From Mesostigma viride (Eukaryota; Streptophyta; Mesostigmatophyceae; Mesostigmatales; Mesostigmataceae): DNA of 64,000 nucleotides. Below, piece after piece: positions 11,101-22,089 of the stretch; positions within the stretch are counted from its first letter, which is position 1, and every line of letters starts with the position of its first letter. Below the pieces are notes generated by a model. That model saw nothing but the letters and a program-made list of their open reading frames with translations, did no database searches and had not been told where the DNA came from. Both the position numbers and the translations under genes were made by a program. The stretch lies in contig RPFO01000231.1 of assembly GCA_009746045.1 (NCBI GenBank), positions 711,388-775,387 on the forward strand, read 5' to 3'.

Positions 11101-14100
11101 TAAGCGTTCATCACTCACATCCCCCAAACAACGACCCGCCGCCCGCCGGCGCACTCCCAAAGAGCGGCGCGCTCGTCGCCGCGCCAAACAACGACGAACC
11201 CGTCGCCCCTGCCCCCGATGCCGCCCCCGATGCCGCCCCTCCCAGCGAGAATCCGCCCATCGACCCCGTGGCCCCCGTCGTGCTGGCGCCGCCACCAAAC
11301 AACGAGCTCCCCGACCCCGCCCCAAAGAGCGAGCCCCCTGTCGTGGCCCCCCCGAATAGGGATGGGGTGGGTGCGGCCGCACTGGTCGTGCTCCCGAACA
11401 GGGACGTGTTGGGCGCAGGCGTCGACGCCGCCGTCCCAAACAACGACGGCGTCGAACTGCTCGAAGTTGTTGATAAACCAAACCCAGGGTTGGCCCCCGG
11501 CATCCCTGGGGTGGCCAAGCCCCCCAGCTTGACCACGTGGCTGGTCACTGAGGCACCGGAGGTGGCGGATGCCAGCTCGGATTGCGCGGCCTCGCGACGG
11601 TCGGCCTCGGCGAAGGGGTCCCTGGTGTCCCCCTGGACGCGGCGAGCGGCCAGGAACCGGTCCTGCAGGCGTGTGACCGCCGAGTGAACCGCCTCCACCT
11701 GAGGAGAGGGAAAAGGGGGAGAAGGGGGGAGAGGGGGGGGAGGGGAAGGGGGGGAAGCGAGGGGGAAAAGGGGGACAGTGGGGGGAAGAGGGGGGAGAGG
11801 GGGGAGAGGGGGAAGAGGGGGAAGAGGGGGAAGAGGGGGGAAGAGGGGGAAGAGGGGGAGGGGGGAAGAGGGGGAAGAGGGGGGAGAGGGGGGAGAGGGG
11901 GGAGAGGGGGGGAGAGGGGGGAGAGGGGGGAGAGGGGGGAGAGGGGGGAGAGGGGGCGAGAGGGGGGAGAGGGGGGAGAAGGGGGAGAGGGGGGGAGAGG
12001 GGGGAAGAGGGGGAAAAAAGGGGAAGACGGGGGCCAGGCACAACGATGAATGATGTAGTCATATTAGTCGCAGAGTGAACCGCCTCCACCTGGAAAAAAG
12101 TGGGGAGGCAGTAGGGGGGGCGGACAGAGGTGTGACAGTGTACCACTCATGTGACAGTGTACCGATGAGTGACAGAGGTGTGACAGTGTACTGATGCCCT
12201 GAGATGTGACATCGGTGGATCCATCCCCTGTCTAGAGAGTGAGGACTAATAAACCGCCGGGGTGAAAAGGAATGGACCGCCAAAGTGAAGCGTAATGGAC
12301 CGCCAAAGTGAAGCGTAATGGACCGCCGGAGTGGACAGGAATGGACCGCCAAAGTGAAGCGTAATGGACCGCCGGAGTGGACAGGAATGGACCGCCAAAG
12401 TGAAGCGTAATGGACCGCCAAAGTGAGGACTAATGGACCGCCAAAGTGAAGCGTAATGGACCGCCGGAGTGGACAGGAATGGACTGCCAAAGTGAAGCGT
12501 AATGGATCGCCAAAGTGAAAAGGAATGGACCGCCAAAGTGAAGCGTAATGGACCGCCAAAGTGAAGCGTAATGGACCGCCAAAGTGAAAAGGAATGGACC
12601 GCCAAAGTGAAGCGTAATGGACCGCCGGAGGGAAGCGTAATGACCGCCCCCACCGGAGAGAGACCGGGGGAGCCCAGCATAGGAGGACTAAGGCGGCGTG
12701 GGGGTAGTGCCGGTGTAACTTGGACGTGGCGTACACCGCATTTCCAACGCGGTGCTACCATGGGCAGTGGCCAGAACTGTGTGCCATGTAGCAGCACATG
12801 GGGCAGCCTCAAGTGCCAGTGTGAGCGGGTCCTCTACCTCATCATGCTGTGTTTGCGCCTGTGTAGCAGCGAAGGGGGCGCCCTTCGTCTTTTCCTGGAC
12901 AAAGGGAGTGGGGTGGGGTTGGGGGTGGGGAGTGGCTAATACCATCCTGCATATGCATACTTTAATCAAGGAGGGGCTGGTATAGGTATAGCCCGTGACG
13001 ATGCCTTCATCCATCCTCCACACGCCGCAGAAGTGTACGGTCCTAGGGGGGAGCCCCCCGAAACCGAGAAATTGAGGGGACACGATGGCAAACAATCCGC
13101 CCCGAACACACTAAATTGCACGCGAAAATGCACCGCACCTCCCTTTGCTTCGGTGGTACGTATTAATGTAGACCAGAACAGCATTTTCACAATACAAGGC
13201 TAGCTCCGGGAAAGAGGTGGGAAGCGAGGAGGAAAGGAGATATGGGAGGAAAGCAGGGCGGGGACCAGCGAAATACCCAGCGGAAAGCGGGGCAGTAAAC
13301 GGAGGGAGGGAAAGGGTAAATGGAGCGAAATGGGGTGGTAAACAAAGGGAAGGAAAGGGGGAAAGAGGCGGGGACATGAACAAGGAAATGAAGAAAGGGC
13401 CTCACCCGTGCCGCTACATGCAGGAAGTAGTCGTACACGTTGCTGAAGATCTCCGGCAACACCTCCGCCATCGCCATCGGACCACCGCCACCCCGCCCAC
13501 TCCCGCCGTACACGTTCCCTCCCCCCCTCCCCCGCCCCCGGTCGCCCCCCTCGCCCGCCCCCCCCGCCAGGGACGCCCCCATCAGTGCCTCCAGCTCCTC
13601 CACGCACTTCCTCGTCTGCCTGAGCCGGTCGGTCAGCTCGGCGACCGTCCTCGTGAGCACCGGGGACGGGAGCACCGGGGGCCCTGCCAGATAATCCCGG
13701 GGGATCATCGTCCCTGCGGTAGCTCCGGCAGCACCCCCCGATGATGCTGGCGTCTGCGCCCCCGGCAGACCTGGGCTGGGCAAGTGGAACTGGGTGGGGG
13801 TGGCACTGGAGGTGGTCGATGAGCTTGCGAGGCCGGCATTGGGGACGTGGAACCGCTGGCACACGCGCGCAAATGTGAAGACGGTCGACTCGGTGTCTCG
13901 GAGGAGCGCGATGACGTCGCGGCGGAGGGACTTGACGGATTCGAGCTCGGTGCCCAGCAGGTTGCTCAGGCCTTGCACTTTCTGGGGTGGGGGGTGGGGG
14001 GTGGGGGGAAGGGTGGCGAGTCAGAGGGGGCATGCATGTTATGTGCGTGTGGTTGTGCGTTAGTCCATGTGTGTAAAAGTGGAAAGCCCTTCCACTCCTG

Positions 14101-16405
14101 GGGGGCACGAGGGCTGGGGAGGGGGGGAGGGGGGGGGGGGGGGAGGGGGAATGGAGCCAACTGTCCAGTGGGCAAACTTTGAAAAACTCAGCATGAGCAC
14201 GAGGGCACAGTTGAAAAGCAATGACGGGAAGGGTGGGTGGGTGGGGGGGGTTAGGGTTTGGGGTGCAGATTGCATGGGCGTGCACGGTGAGGTGCAGGCC
14301 ATCTGCCGGGTCAACGGTGACTCTAGGGTTGGCGCCGGTGACCTGTGTCAGCCTGAGGCATCAGAATTGGGAAGGCCAGCAAGGGCAGCAAGGGCAGCAA
14401 GGGCAGCAAGGGCAGCAAGGGCAGCAAGGGCAGCAAGGGCAGCAAGGGCAGCAAGGGCAGCAAGGGCAGCAAGGGCAGCAAGGGCAGCAAGGGCAGCAAG
14501 GGCAGCAAGGGCAGCAAGGGCAGCAAGGGCAGCAAGGGCAGCAAGGGCAGCAAGGGCAGCAAGGGCAGCAAGGGCAGCAAGGGCAGAGAGGGCAGAGAGG
14601 GCAGCAAGGGCAGCAAGGGCAGCAAGGGCAGCAAGGGCAGCAAGGGCAGAACGGGAAGAACGGGCAGAACGGGCAGAACGGGCAGAAAGGGCAGAAAGGG
14701 CAGAAAGGGCAGAAAGGGCAGACAGGGCAGACAGGGCAGACAGGGCAGAAAGGGCAGACAGGGCAGAAAGGGCAGCAAGGGCAGCAAGGGCAGCAAGGGC
14801 AGCAAGGGCAGAAGGGGCAGAGAGGGCAGACAGGGCAGGAAGGGCAGAAAGGGCAGAAAGGGCAGACAGGGCAGGCAGGGCAGAAAGGGCAGAAAGGGCA
14901 GAAAGGGCAGGAAGGGCAGAACGGGCAGAACGGGCAGAACGGGCAGAAAGGGCAGAAAGGGCAGAAAGGGCAGAAAGGGCAGAAAGGGCAGAAAGGGCAG
15001 AAAGGGCAGAAAGGGCAGAAAGGGCAGAAAGGGCAGAAAGGGCAGAAAGGGCAGAAAGGGCAGCAAGGGCAGCAAGGGCAGCAAGGGCAGCAAGGGCAGC
15101 AAGGGCAGCAAGGGCAGCAAGGGCAGCAAGGGCAGCAAGGGCAGCAAGGGCAGCAAGGGCAGCAAGGGCAGCAAGGGCAGCAAGGGCAGCAAGGGCAGCA
15201 AGGGCAGCAAGGGCAGCAAGGGCAGCAAGGGCAGCAAGGGCAGCAAGGGCAGCAAGGGCAGCAAGGGCAGCAAGGGCAGCAAGGGCAGCAAGGGCAGAAA
15301 GGGCAGAGAGGGCAGGAAGGGCAGAAAGGGCAGAAAGGGCAGACAGGGCAGGCAGGGCAGAAAGGGCAGAAAGGGCAGAAAGGGCAGGAAGGGCAGAAAG
15401 GCCGGAGACGACATGAGCGGGGAAAGTCGTCGCCTTGCAAAGCCGCAGGGGGGAGGGGGAGGACATGCGGAAATGGGATGTGGGATGTCGGGTGTAGACA
15501 TGGGGTGTGGGACGTCCGGTGTGGGATGTGGGGTGTAGGCATGCAGGAGTATTGGGGAGCAGGGGCTAGGGATGCAATAGCAGAAGGGGAGTAGATAAGT
15601 AGCGGAAGAAAGGGGAGAAGCACCCGGCCAAGCTAGTGGTTTGGGGCATACATAGGGTAGCAGTATCCAGGTCCCAACGATAAAAAAATACAGTGAACCC
15701 TCCTGACTTTGCTGGGAAAAAAATCAAACCTCTTGGCTTCACTGACCGTCTGACTTGGTTTTAGGGCTTACACACAGGCATTAGAAAACGAACCCATCTT
15801 GAAGGAAAAGTAACGGACTCAACCCGCCCGAATCTCTTGACCATGTCACTTGCCGCCTACACGGCGGTGCCATCAAAAGTCCCACCAACCTGGGTCAGGT
15901 TCTGAACGTCCTCTTCTGATGACCGCTGCAGCAGCGCGGAGTTGGACAGACGGGGATTGGCGTCCAGCTGGCGACACTCGTCCCTGTACTCGCGAATCTT
16001 CTCCCTGCCAGGTTGGAGCATGCAGAGGAGAAGCGACAGGGACAGAGTGCTAAGTAAATAGACAACGAGATCAGACGCAAAGATGCGAGACATCCAATTA
16101 CCTAAGACTCGGTCCGCAGTCATGACCGATAGATAAACAGCCAGGGCTCAGTGTGGCAATGCAGTGCAACAAAATGACATCTTCAGAAAAAGCGACCGCC
16201 GGGAAGAAAAATGTATTACGTACTCAATTTTCAGCAGGTCCTTCTGACTCTGCTCCGACAGGTCCTCCCATTTCGTCGAGTGCAGGGCAGGCCCTCCGGG
16301 AGCTCCACCTACTCCCTTGGTTGTGAGCCTGATTAATCCAGGGGGCTGCGCAGGCTGCGCCTGGGGCTGCGGAAAGCCGAAGGGCGTTGTCGGCGTGCCG
16401 AACAT
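8141..16405 (-). CDS. NUP58: NUP58/p45-like FG nucleoporin (central channel)
   Basis: Exons in transcript order: 16405-16224, 16004-15890, 13981-13406, 11698-11119, 10522-10457, 9343-9290, 8367-8287 or on to 8141; phases agree at every junction. The ATG at 16405 opens MFGTPTTPFGF. Residues 40-150 are coiled-coil (WEDLSEQSQKDLLKIE; KIREYRDECRQLD; LLGTELESVKSLRRD), and residues 255-320 give the conserved block VLPEIFSNVYDYFLHVAARV joined to EAVHSAVTRLQDRFLAARR. Residues from about 370 onward are FG/SLFG repeats. In the NUP62-NUP54-NUP58 complex the coiled coils assemble the inner ring and the FG tails form the transport barrier. The 3' end is uncertain: reading through the exon 7 donor gives a stop at 8141 (599 aa), while splicing at 8286 (AFG/GTGCGT) would need an exon I did not find. 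The gene is divergent from TMEM50. Confidence 0.82.
8391..8505 (-). repeat. 23-bp minisatellite next to NUP58 exon 7 acceptor
   Basis: About five copies of tggggggcagacaggccagc plus ggg. It starts roughly 25 bp from the acceptor of the exon that begins at 8367, so it lies in the branch-point and pyrimidine-tract part of the intron. Confidence 0.9.
9139..9236 (-). repeat. Echo of NUP58 exon 6 donor edge
   Basis: cttaccaaatgctgggac at 9186-9203 is identical to the exon 6 end and donor at 9285-9302 (PAF-G/GTAAG in sense). Flanks also align (gatacagagggaca at 9139 and 9243), so this is a tandem duplicate of about 100 bp. The donor is intact in the copy. Confidence 0.85.
9418..9585 (-). repeat. 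Two echoes of NUP58 exon 6 acceptor edge
   Basis: The exon start at 9327-9360 (ggatggtgtggccgcgcctg then caccggtaaacacc) is repeated at 9420-9453 with the AG lost, and at 9551-9583 with ccggtgcag kept. Offsets are about 93 and 225 bp. The sequence between the copies is also loosely periodic. Confidence 0.8.
10287..10457 (-). repeat. 42-bp tandem array containing the exon 5 donor
   Basis: cccaacgtac recurs at 10321, 10363, 10405 and 10447, exactly 42 bp apart. The copy at 10447 is the genuine donor of the exon ending at 10457 (G/GTACGTTGGG in sense). Every other unit repeats that donor-like GGTACGTTGGG. Confidence 0.95.
11701..12028 (-). repeat. Expanded homopyrimidine tract at NUP58 exon 4 acceptor
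   Basis: About 330 bp of (G)nA(G)n purine sequence on the plus strand, so C/T-only in the transcript. It runs directly into the acceptor ctcctcag before the exon starting at 11698. It is a greatly lengthened version of the normal polypyrimidine tract and can form triplex or H-DNA. Confidence 0.95.
12073..12091 (-). repeat. Exact echo of NUP58 exon 4 acceptor edge
   Basis: gagtgaaccgcctccacct here is identical to 11682-11700, the 3' splice site and first bases of exon 4. Both are followed upstream by a pyrimidine run (cttttttccag here). The two copies flank the 330-bp homopyrimidine tract. The copy has an intact acceptor, but the exon frame does not lead into NUP58 protein from it. Confidence 0.9.
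12255..12640 (+). repeat. 23-bp minisatellite, about 17 copies
   Basis: The unit aatggaccgccaaagtgaag plus cgt, with variants (cggagtggacagg, aaagtgaaaagg) ordered in blocks. It lies in the NUP58 intron between 13406 and 11698. Confidence 0.95.
14374..15398 (+). repeat. 9-bp minisatellite (gggcagcaa/gggcagaaa), about 114 copies
   Basis: More than 1 kb of 9-bp units in the NUP58 intron between 15890 and 13981. Variants (gcaa, gaaa, gaac, gaca, gagag) form runs, and the section 14820-14930 recurs near 15295-15395, which suggests larger block duplications on top of 9-bp slippage. The long Gly-Gln-Gln, Arg-Ala-Ala and Leu-Leu-Pro frames are repeat artefacts. Confidence 0.97.
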
Positions 16406-17620
16406 GCCGACGTATCACTCCGGACGCTATCAAAATCCTCGTTTCCGCATGAAAATGCCGCAGCGCCGCAGTCACTATGTAAATGATAGCGTGCCTAGGG
16501 AGCCGGGGAAATGCCCATCTACAGAAGAAAACAATGGTTGCTCAAGGTCGCCAGCCGTCTAATCCCACAACCTTCGCTGGATCTTCTTCAACCGTCATGG
16601 CACGCCAAAGAGGACCGACAACGTTTCAAACGGCTCGACGCACCGTCTACCTGTTGGACTGCCATTTTCTGCAATGTTTCATCGCGGCCCAGGCGATATA
16701 ACCTTATGCCTTTTGTGCCTGCCCAGAGCTGAAGCTTGTGAAAATTCTGAAGAATTGACAGCGGCGCGCTCTGGCAGTCATGATCGCCATGGGTAAATTG
16801 CGTGTGTGCTTCTCCCTCCTTTTTGTCCGAGCTGGGTGTCGGGATTGTGGAAATCGGCGTTGGCATTATTTTGGCGCACATTGCTGCAAGAGCGCAACTC
16901 AAACATGCGTTAGTTTATGCTGCCGCATAGCACGTATCCGGCCTCCGGTAACTGTTCCCGTATTAATGTTCCTTAAAAAAAAGTATTCAATTTGCAAGTA
17001 CTATTTTTCTTTGGTCTTTGACGTAAATTTAGTACAGAACCCTTGCAAGACCTGCCAATCCGGCCTGTGGAAGTTGCTGGCCACGCAAGTTACTGTACGG
17101 GCGACAAGAGCGGCAGTCCCTGCAGCTGAGCATGCTCACTTTGCCCGGCCGTTGTACGGCCGCTGTACAGTACGAACGTACGAACTGAGAAGAGAGAACT
17201 GAGAAGTCAGCAGTCAGCGAGCGACAGATGGCAGCAAAATAATGAGGGTGCTAGACTGGCATAAATGAGAGCAAGGCCCGTCAGCTTTTACGTCTCATCA
17301 GGGCAAAGATTTCGGATTCGCTCGGTGAAATACCCGAGAAGCCACTGTAATTACTGTAGTCATTGGGGTGTGCCATGGATTCCATTAATTGAGGCTTTTG
17401 CTACAAACTTTGCATGGCCTTTATGGTGGGAGGAATCGCATGTTGAGTTTTCCCCCTCATATACTACGTCATCTGAGGTCGACAAGGCGCCCTTGAAGGT
17501 CTCCGAGCCTCCTGACGTTTCAACAGCGACTTGTCTAGGCTCGTGCAACAGGCCTTGTCGCGTAGGAGTTCAATCTCGTCATACTGCGAACGATTGCATC
17601 CCTCTAGGCCATTGTCGCGC
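16406..17620. promoter_or_regulatory. Shared divergent 5' region of NUP58 and TMEM50
   Basis: The start codons of the two head-to-head genes are 1215 bp apart. No coding exon is visible between them. There is a run of short direct repeats just upstream of TMEM50 (cagtacgaacgtacgaactg, gagaactgagaagtcagcag near 17168-17220) and a purine/pyrimidine-balanced GC content. No TATA box can be called with confidence; 5' UTR exons may lie here. Confidence 0.4.
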
Positions 17621-20600
17621 ATGATGGAGTTCGGTCTAAGTAGCGTTGACTGGTTTAGCGTTTACAAGGAATACGGCCCTGGTTTGGCTGGCGCGGTTTT
17701 CGGTGCGGGCTGGTGGTTCTGGGTGGACGCCTGTGTCCTTAGTGCGATGGCGGGAACCAAGGTTCCATTCGTGCATTTCCTCCCTGGCATCGTTGCCGTG
17801 ATTGCGATCATCATGATCAATCTCGTGGACAAACGGGATCTAAACGAAAATTCGGTGTATGACGAAGGCGCGGGTTGCAGGTAAGGAACGGCATCGGTGA
17901 ACGTTGCTCATGATGATCAAGCGCTAAATGTAGGAATCTCGTCGAATTTTCAACGCTGCCGATGCTGGTTGAGTTGCTAGACAAACAAACGACACGTATT
18001 AAGGGTTTGGTAATGAGGACCTTCGCCAGCGGTGGAGTATTCTTGACCTTTTGCCATCCTTCGTTTCCCTACTTGCGTGCTGCGCTTCGTATTTACGATT
18101 ACTATAAGCACGCTGCAGTATATGCGCAACACATATACGGAATATATGCGCTCAATTCTTGGTTTTCCTCTCCTGACCTTCCAGGTAGCGGCGGGTAGAA
18201 TAATTTGGGGTTGGCCTCCTGTGGCATGGAACCCGGTCACCTTCCTATCGCAGTGTCCCGGTACAGTGTCCTGCTGTTGTATACCTGCTGCTGATGACGG
18301 GTCAGCTCTCTATGGCGTAGAACCTCTTTTAGCATATGGCATCAGCTGCAGTGTGGCATCTCTTTATTGCATCAGCACCTGAAGTGCATCAGCATCTGCA
18401 GTGCATTAGCGCCTGCAGTGGCATCACCTGCATCGCTTCTCCCCGGGCTTTTGATAGTTCAATTTGGGGCCCGATAGTCCAATTTGTCACAATCCAGACG
18501 CTCATACCTTACTCTATTTCCCGCCCCCTGGCTCACCTGCACACGCCTCCGTCGTAATGACATTCTATTACACTCAATTACATTTTATTCTTCCGCCCGC
18601 CACGTGCCCTGCTCGCGTCTGCTGCCATTCATTTCCTGCGTCACGTACATGTACCTTTGTACACCGTAAGTTCATCTTTGTATCCTACATGCTAGCCCTA
18701 TTATAGTATTCTAAGTATCCTACATGCTAGCCCTATTATAGTATTCTAAGTATCCTACATGCTAGCCCTTTCCACCCAAGTCTCTGCGCCAGGTCGCACC
18801 CACACTTTGATGATGAACCCTGTTACACAACCCTGGCAGAACCACCAGGGTGCTGGTGATTGCTGTACACTCCTTTTTTTCCTTCTCGCCCATCTCGTCC
18901 TGTTGGTGGTGTGCCTCCTCCCGCCAGCACACAACCTGGTTGGTTTTCCTACATAACTCATTTTTGTACACTGTAATCTCGCCCTGATGGTGACGTGCCT
19001 CCTACTCCTTGTACCGCATGCTTCCTCAATCCTCCCTGTACTGTCCCTGGGTGAAGCCCGTGTTGCCTTTCATCCTACCCCACACCCACTTGCAGTGTGG
19101 TATACTGCACTGCTGGTTACCACACATGACGCGTCTGTACTCCATGTCTAGTTTCCTTGGATTTGTTTTCATTATCCAGAAAGTTTACAACGCCTCTGTT
19201 GTCCCTGTCTTTTCGTTTGCCCGCCGATGGCCTCCCTCTTCCAGTCATCAGGTCACGCACCGCCCTATTTCTTCTTCTTTTTCAACATGTCATACATTTC
19301 TAATAATAAAATAATAATAATAATAATAATGATGATAATGATAATGATAGTAATAATACTAGTAATTAGTCCCCCATGTGGCCTTGGCCCCCTCTTGTCT
19401 CCTCGCAACATTTCGGTTCCCCTTCCTCTCCTACCTCGTCTTTGTTGATGCTGACCAACCGGGCTGTGCCCGCTTGCGCAGGACCATTTCTGGCACCCCC
19501 TTCCTTGCCCTCGCGCCAGGTGTCGCGCTTTCTATCGCACGTCGTCTCATTGGGTGGCCAATATTAGTATACAATAATATACATTAATATGACCATATTG
19601 CTATAGTGCAGTAATAATAATAATAGTAATAATAATACTCACCACACTAGTAACAGTACTGCAGTGACGAAACGATAATATTTACTGATATTCTAATGCC
19701 CCCCCTTCACACACATACACCAACTTGTGCTCTTGCCAGCCCGCGCGCCTCCCTCTCCCTCTCCTGCCTCAGCCCTGCTGCTCATCCATCATGCCACATC
19801 TTCCATCTCTACTCAACTTTATTCCTGTCGCCTTGCCAGTCTAATGTCTTCACGTCCCATGCATCCCTCTTCCTCTCCTACCTCAGCCCATTTGGTGCGC
19901 TGATAATGATCTTAGACTTCATAATTATATTAAGACTATATAATTAGATTTATAAGATAGTATGGTGCACTCATAATTGTAATTATAAACCCTCCTTCAC
20001 TCACGCACGCACACGCATGCTTGTCCGTCCTATTTCCAGGCCACACGCGTTCCACTTCCTCTCCTGCCTCATCGCATTGGGTGCCCCACTGAAACTTGTC
20101 GTACCCCCCCTGCTTGTATACGCCCGCTCGTCCCATGGCCAGGTCGCGCACCTTCCTCTTCCTCTCCTACCTGATCTCCTTTGGCGCGCTGGGCGGCGCA
20201 ACCTGGGTGCTGGTCGCAGGCTACGCGTCCAAGGCAGGGGTGGACACCTGGCCGGGCGTCGCCAGCATCATCCAGTGCATACTCATCATCACCAGGTGGG
20301 GGCTGCAGCCCATGCGGTGCTTGTAATACTTGAAACGTGTCATGGTCTTTGAGAGCATTCATCGTCACCAGGTGGGGGCCGCAGCAGATCTTGTTCGCCC
20401 CCCCCCCCTTCCCAGGTGCTGCCAGCACTGTACCCAGGGGGCATACTTCTCCTCAGCAGGTGGAGGCCGCAGTGCGCGCGCGTGATGGTCATGAAGAGTG
20501 TTACCATGTCATGATCCTTTACGGCAGGCATCATCTCCAGGTGGGGGACCTGAGCTGATTCAAGTCCGGACAGCAGCATCTCATGCTTCCGCTGTCTCCC

Positions 20601-21103
20601 CTTCTCGGCTTCACAAGTCCTACCCCTGCGCTTCACCTTTCTTTTTATCCCCGTGGCAAATATCAGCTCGGCGTGTCGCACTGAACGTCATTCCATGTAT
20701 GCTCTGCATTTCTGATGTTGTTGCTTATCGATCGGATATGAACCAATTTTTTAAACTAGGAAAACAGATTGTTTGAGTCTACCACATCTACCACTCCACC
20801 AAAAACGAGTTGGATTCACATGGGGTGCTCTCGTCCCTTCCCTCCCTTCCGCAACGGTATCGTCTATTGGACATGTTGCATATCTTTTTATAAGAATATC
20901 CATGAAAGTCATTGCCTGCACCCGACCTCAATCCGTTGCTCTCCACCGGCAGGATCTGCTACACATGTCACGTACGTCATCATGTGGGTTCTGCCCTTTG
21001 CTGATGTTGTGGCCCGCCCGTGGCCTCCGTCTCCCCACCCTGGCTGCCCGTCTGCAGCGGCATCATCTACTGGACCTCTCGCCAGCTGGAAGCGTTCATC
21101 TAG
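17621..21103 (+). CDS. TMEM50/UPF0220 (Vps68-like) four-helix membrane protein
   Basis: Exons are 17621-17880, 20143-20295 and 21058-21103; both introns are phase 2, and the joined frame is 152 aa plus TAG, close to the roughly 155-aa family length. Start is MMEF; the frame is open further upstream, but the family begins about 20 residues before the first helix. Helices: about 21-41 (AVFGAGWWFWVDAC), 51-69 (VHFLPGIVAVIAIIMI), 91-114 (FLFLSYLISFGALGG) and 125-143 (VASIIQCILIITSGIIYW). GAGWWFWVDA, HFLPG, YDEG, WPGVA and SGIIYWTS resemble land-plant members as I recall them. Relatives sit in endosomal/ER membranes; yeast Vps68 has been linked to ESCRT-dependent sorting, but the molecular role is unsettled. 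Both introns contain decayed copies of the flanking exon edges. Confidence 0.93.
18681..18771 (+). repeat. 35-bp tandem repeat, 2.6 copies
   Basis: tatcctacatgctagcccta plus ttatagtattctaag repeats at 18681, 18716 and 18751 inside the first TMEM50 intron. Confidence 0.93.
19230..20100 (+). repeat. Series of decayed echoes of TMEM50 exon 2
   Basis: At least five stretches resemble the start of exon 2 (ccaggtcgcgcaccttcctc then ttcctctcctacct). The best are 19838-19903 (ccctcttcctctcctacctc, then tttggtgcgctg) and 20031-20090 (ccacttcctctcctgcctca, then ttgggtgcc). Weaker ones are near 19240-19285, 19405-19450, 19508-19560 and 19733-19775. Reading frames are broken. They lie at irregular steps of about 100-200 bp upstream of the real exon at 20143, and the closest copies are the best preserved. 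Confidence 0.75.
20287..20550 (+). repeat. Four serial copies of TMEM50 exon 2 donor
   Basis: The exon end and donor catcaccag/gtgggggc (GT at 20296) recur as cgtcaccag/gtgggggc (20372), ctcagcag/gtggaggc (20460) and catctccag/gtgggggac (20541). Steps are 76, 88 and 81 bp. Three of the four are followed by an imperfect gcag. All keep a usable GT. Confidence 0.85.
20846..20882 (+). repeat. Decayed echo of TMEM50 last exon
   Basis: gcaacggtatcgtctattgg at 20851 matches gcagcggcatcatctactgg at 21054; over 29 bp I count 22 matches. Most differences are silent or conservative, so the copy still reads NGIVYWTC against SGIIYWTS. The acceptor AG has become AA. Offset is 203 bp. Confidence 0.75.
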
Positions 21104-22088
21104 CGCCCGCACTAACTGGTGGTGGCGGCAAAGCCTGGTCATTAAATAGCACCGGATGTGGCTGGCAGCCGGTCACTATAGCCACGCAAGGCTTGCAGCA
21201 CAAACAACAGCGCTGCTCTTCGAGGAGCATGGCCACTGTGGCCTACCACTTTGATCCCTCCTCCTGTGCTTGGAGGCGGTTGCAGGAGGACACCATAGCC
21301 GGTCACTACAGCCGTATGTCATGCTATCTGTCTCAAGCGAGCACGTGAGGGATGCCATGAGTAGCGTCACACTTCCTATCATGCCAGCGACAAGCAAGCA
21401 TCGGTGGCTGGTCACCTGATGGCCAGTCACCTGCCTTGGGGTAGCATCCGCCGACATTTTAACACACCATCCAACCCCCTCTGTAGGACTATCTGTGCTT
21501 AAAGGCTTGTACCAGTCACCGGCCTTGAGTAGTACCAACCTATCTGTGCACCTTCCCGACGCTGGGGATCTGAATCTTTTCTCGGAAAAGCACAGGTCAT
21601 CCAACACGGGTATGCGCAGGTGTCTCGGCGCATGACCTGTCCTGCCAGAACATGGTGTGATCGGGAATATCTTCACGGTGTCTGAAAGCCTCTTGTTGGC
21701 TTCCATGCAGCCTGTTGCCTTTGGATGGGGACTATTGTTAGCACAGTGACCCCAAACCCATCGCACAAGGGTTGGGCTATGCGCCGATAAATCTACTCAG
21801 AATGGTGGCTTTGGGGGCCAGCAAGAAAAGTGCTTGTCGTCTATGGGCAAGCAAGCATCGTCTCATTGATGATGCCGGCCTCGCAGATGCCAGCATCACG
21901 CATGCCGTATTGCGTCTGTGAGCCCTTCCAAGGCTGCCAGGGCCCGCCAGCCGCATGCGACCGACCTTCTCCGGGCAGAAGCAGATGTCCTCTGGATTTT
22001 CGCTGTTTGCACCGTGTGCAGTGCTTGGACGTTTGGAAACATGGCATGGCTAACGTAATGACTGGCTAGCTAGACCCTTTCAGTGGTT
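21104..22088 (+). other. Intergenic, no gene seen
   Basis: Downstream of TMEM50. Phrases such as gccggtcactatagcc and ggctggtcacctgatggcca recur loosely (21165, 21297, 21403, 21420), suggesting an old tandem array. No supported coding sequence. Confidence 0.5.
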
Positions 22089-22089
22089 T

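Noticed and set aside
12073-12100. Use of the duplicated acceptor as the true NUP58 exon 4 start
   Set aside because: From there the frame passes through the pyrimidine tract as Pro/Ser/Leu-rich sequence; the acceptor at 11698 joins the conserved HVAAR-VEAVHSAV segment directly.
11115-12146. Second long minus-strand frame across NUP58 exon 4
   Set aside because: Proline/serine-rich reading of the pyrimidine tract, and out of the FG frame in the exon.
13200-14285. 361-codon minus-strand frame overlapping NUP58 exon 3
   Set aside because: Shifted frame without FG or coiled-coil character; the frame beginning KVQGLSNLLG has matching splice phases and family similarity.
14067-15623. Six long open frames of 370-457 codons over the 9-bp array
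   Set aside because: They exist on both strands and in all frames because a 9-bp unit never creates a stop; the region is a NUP58 intron.
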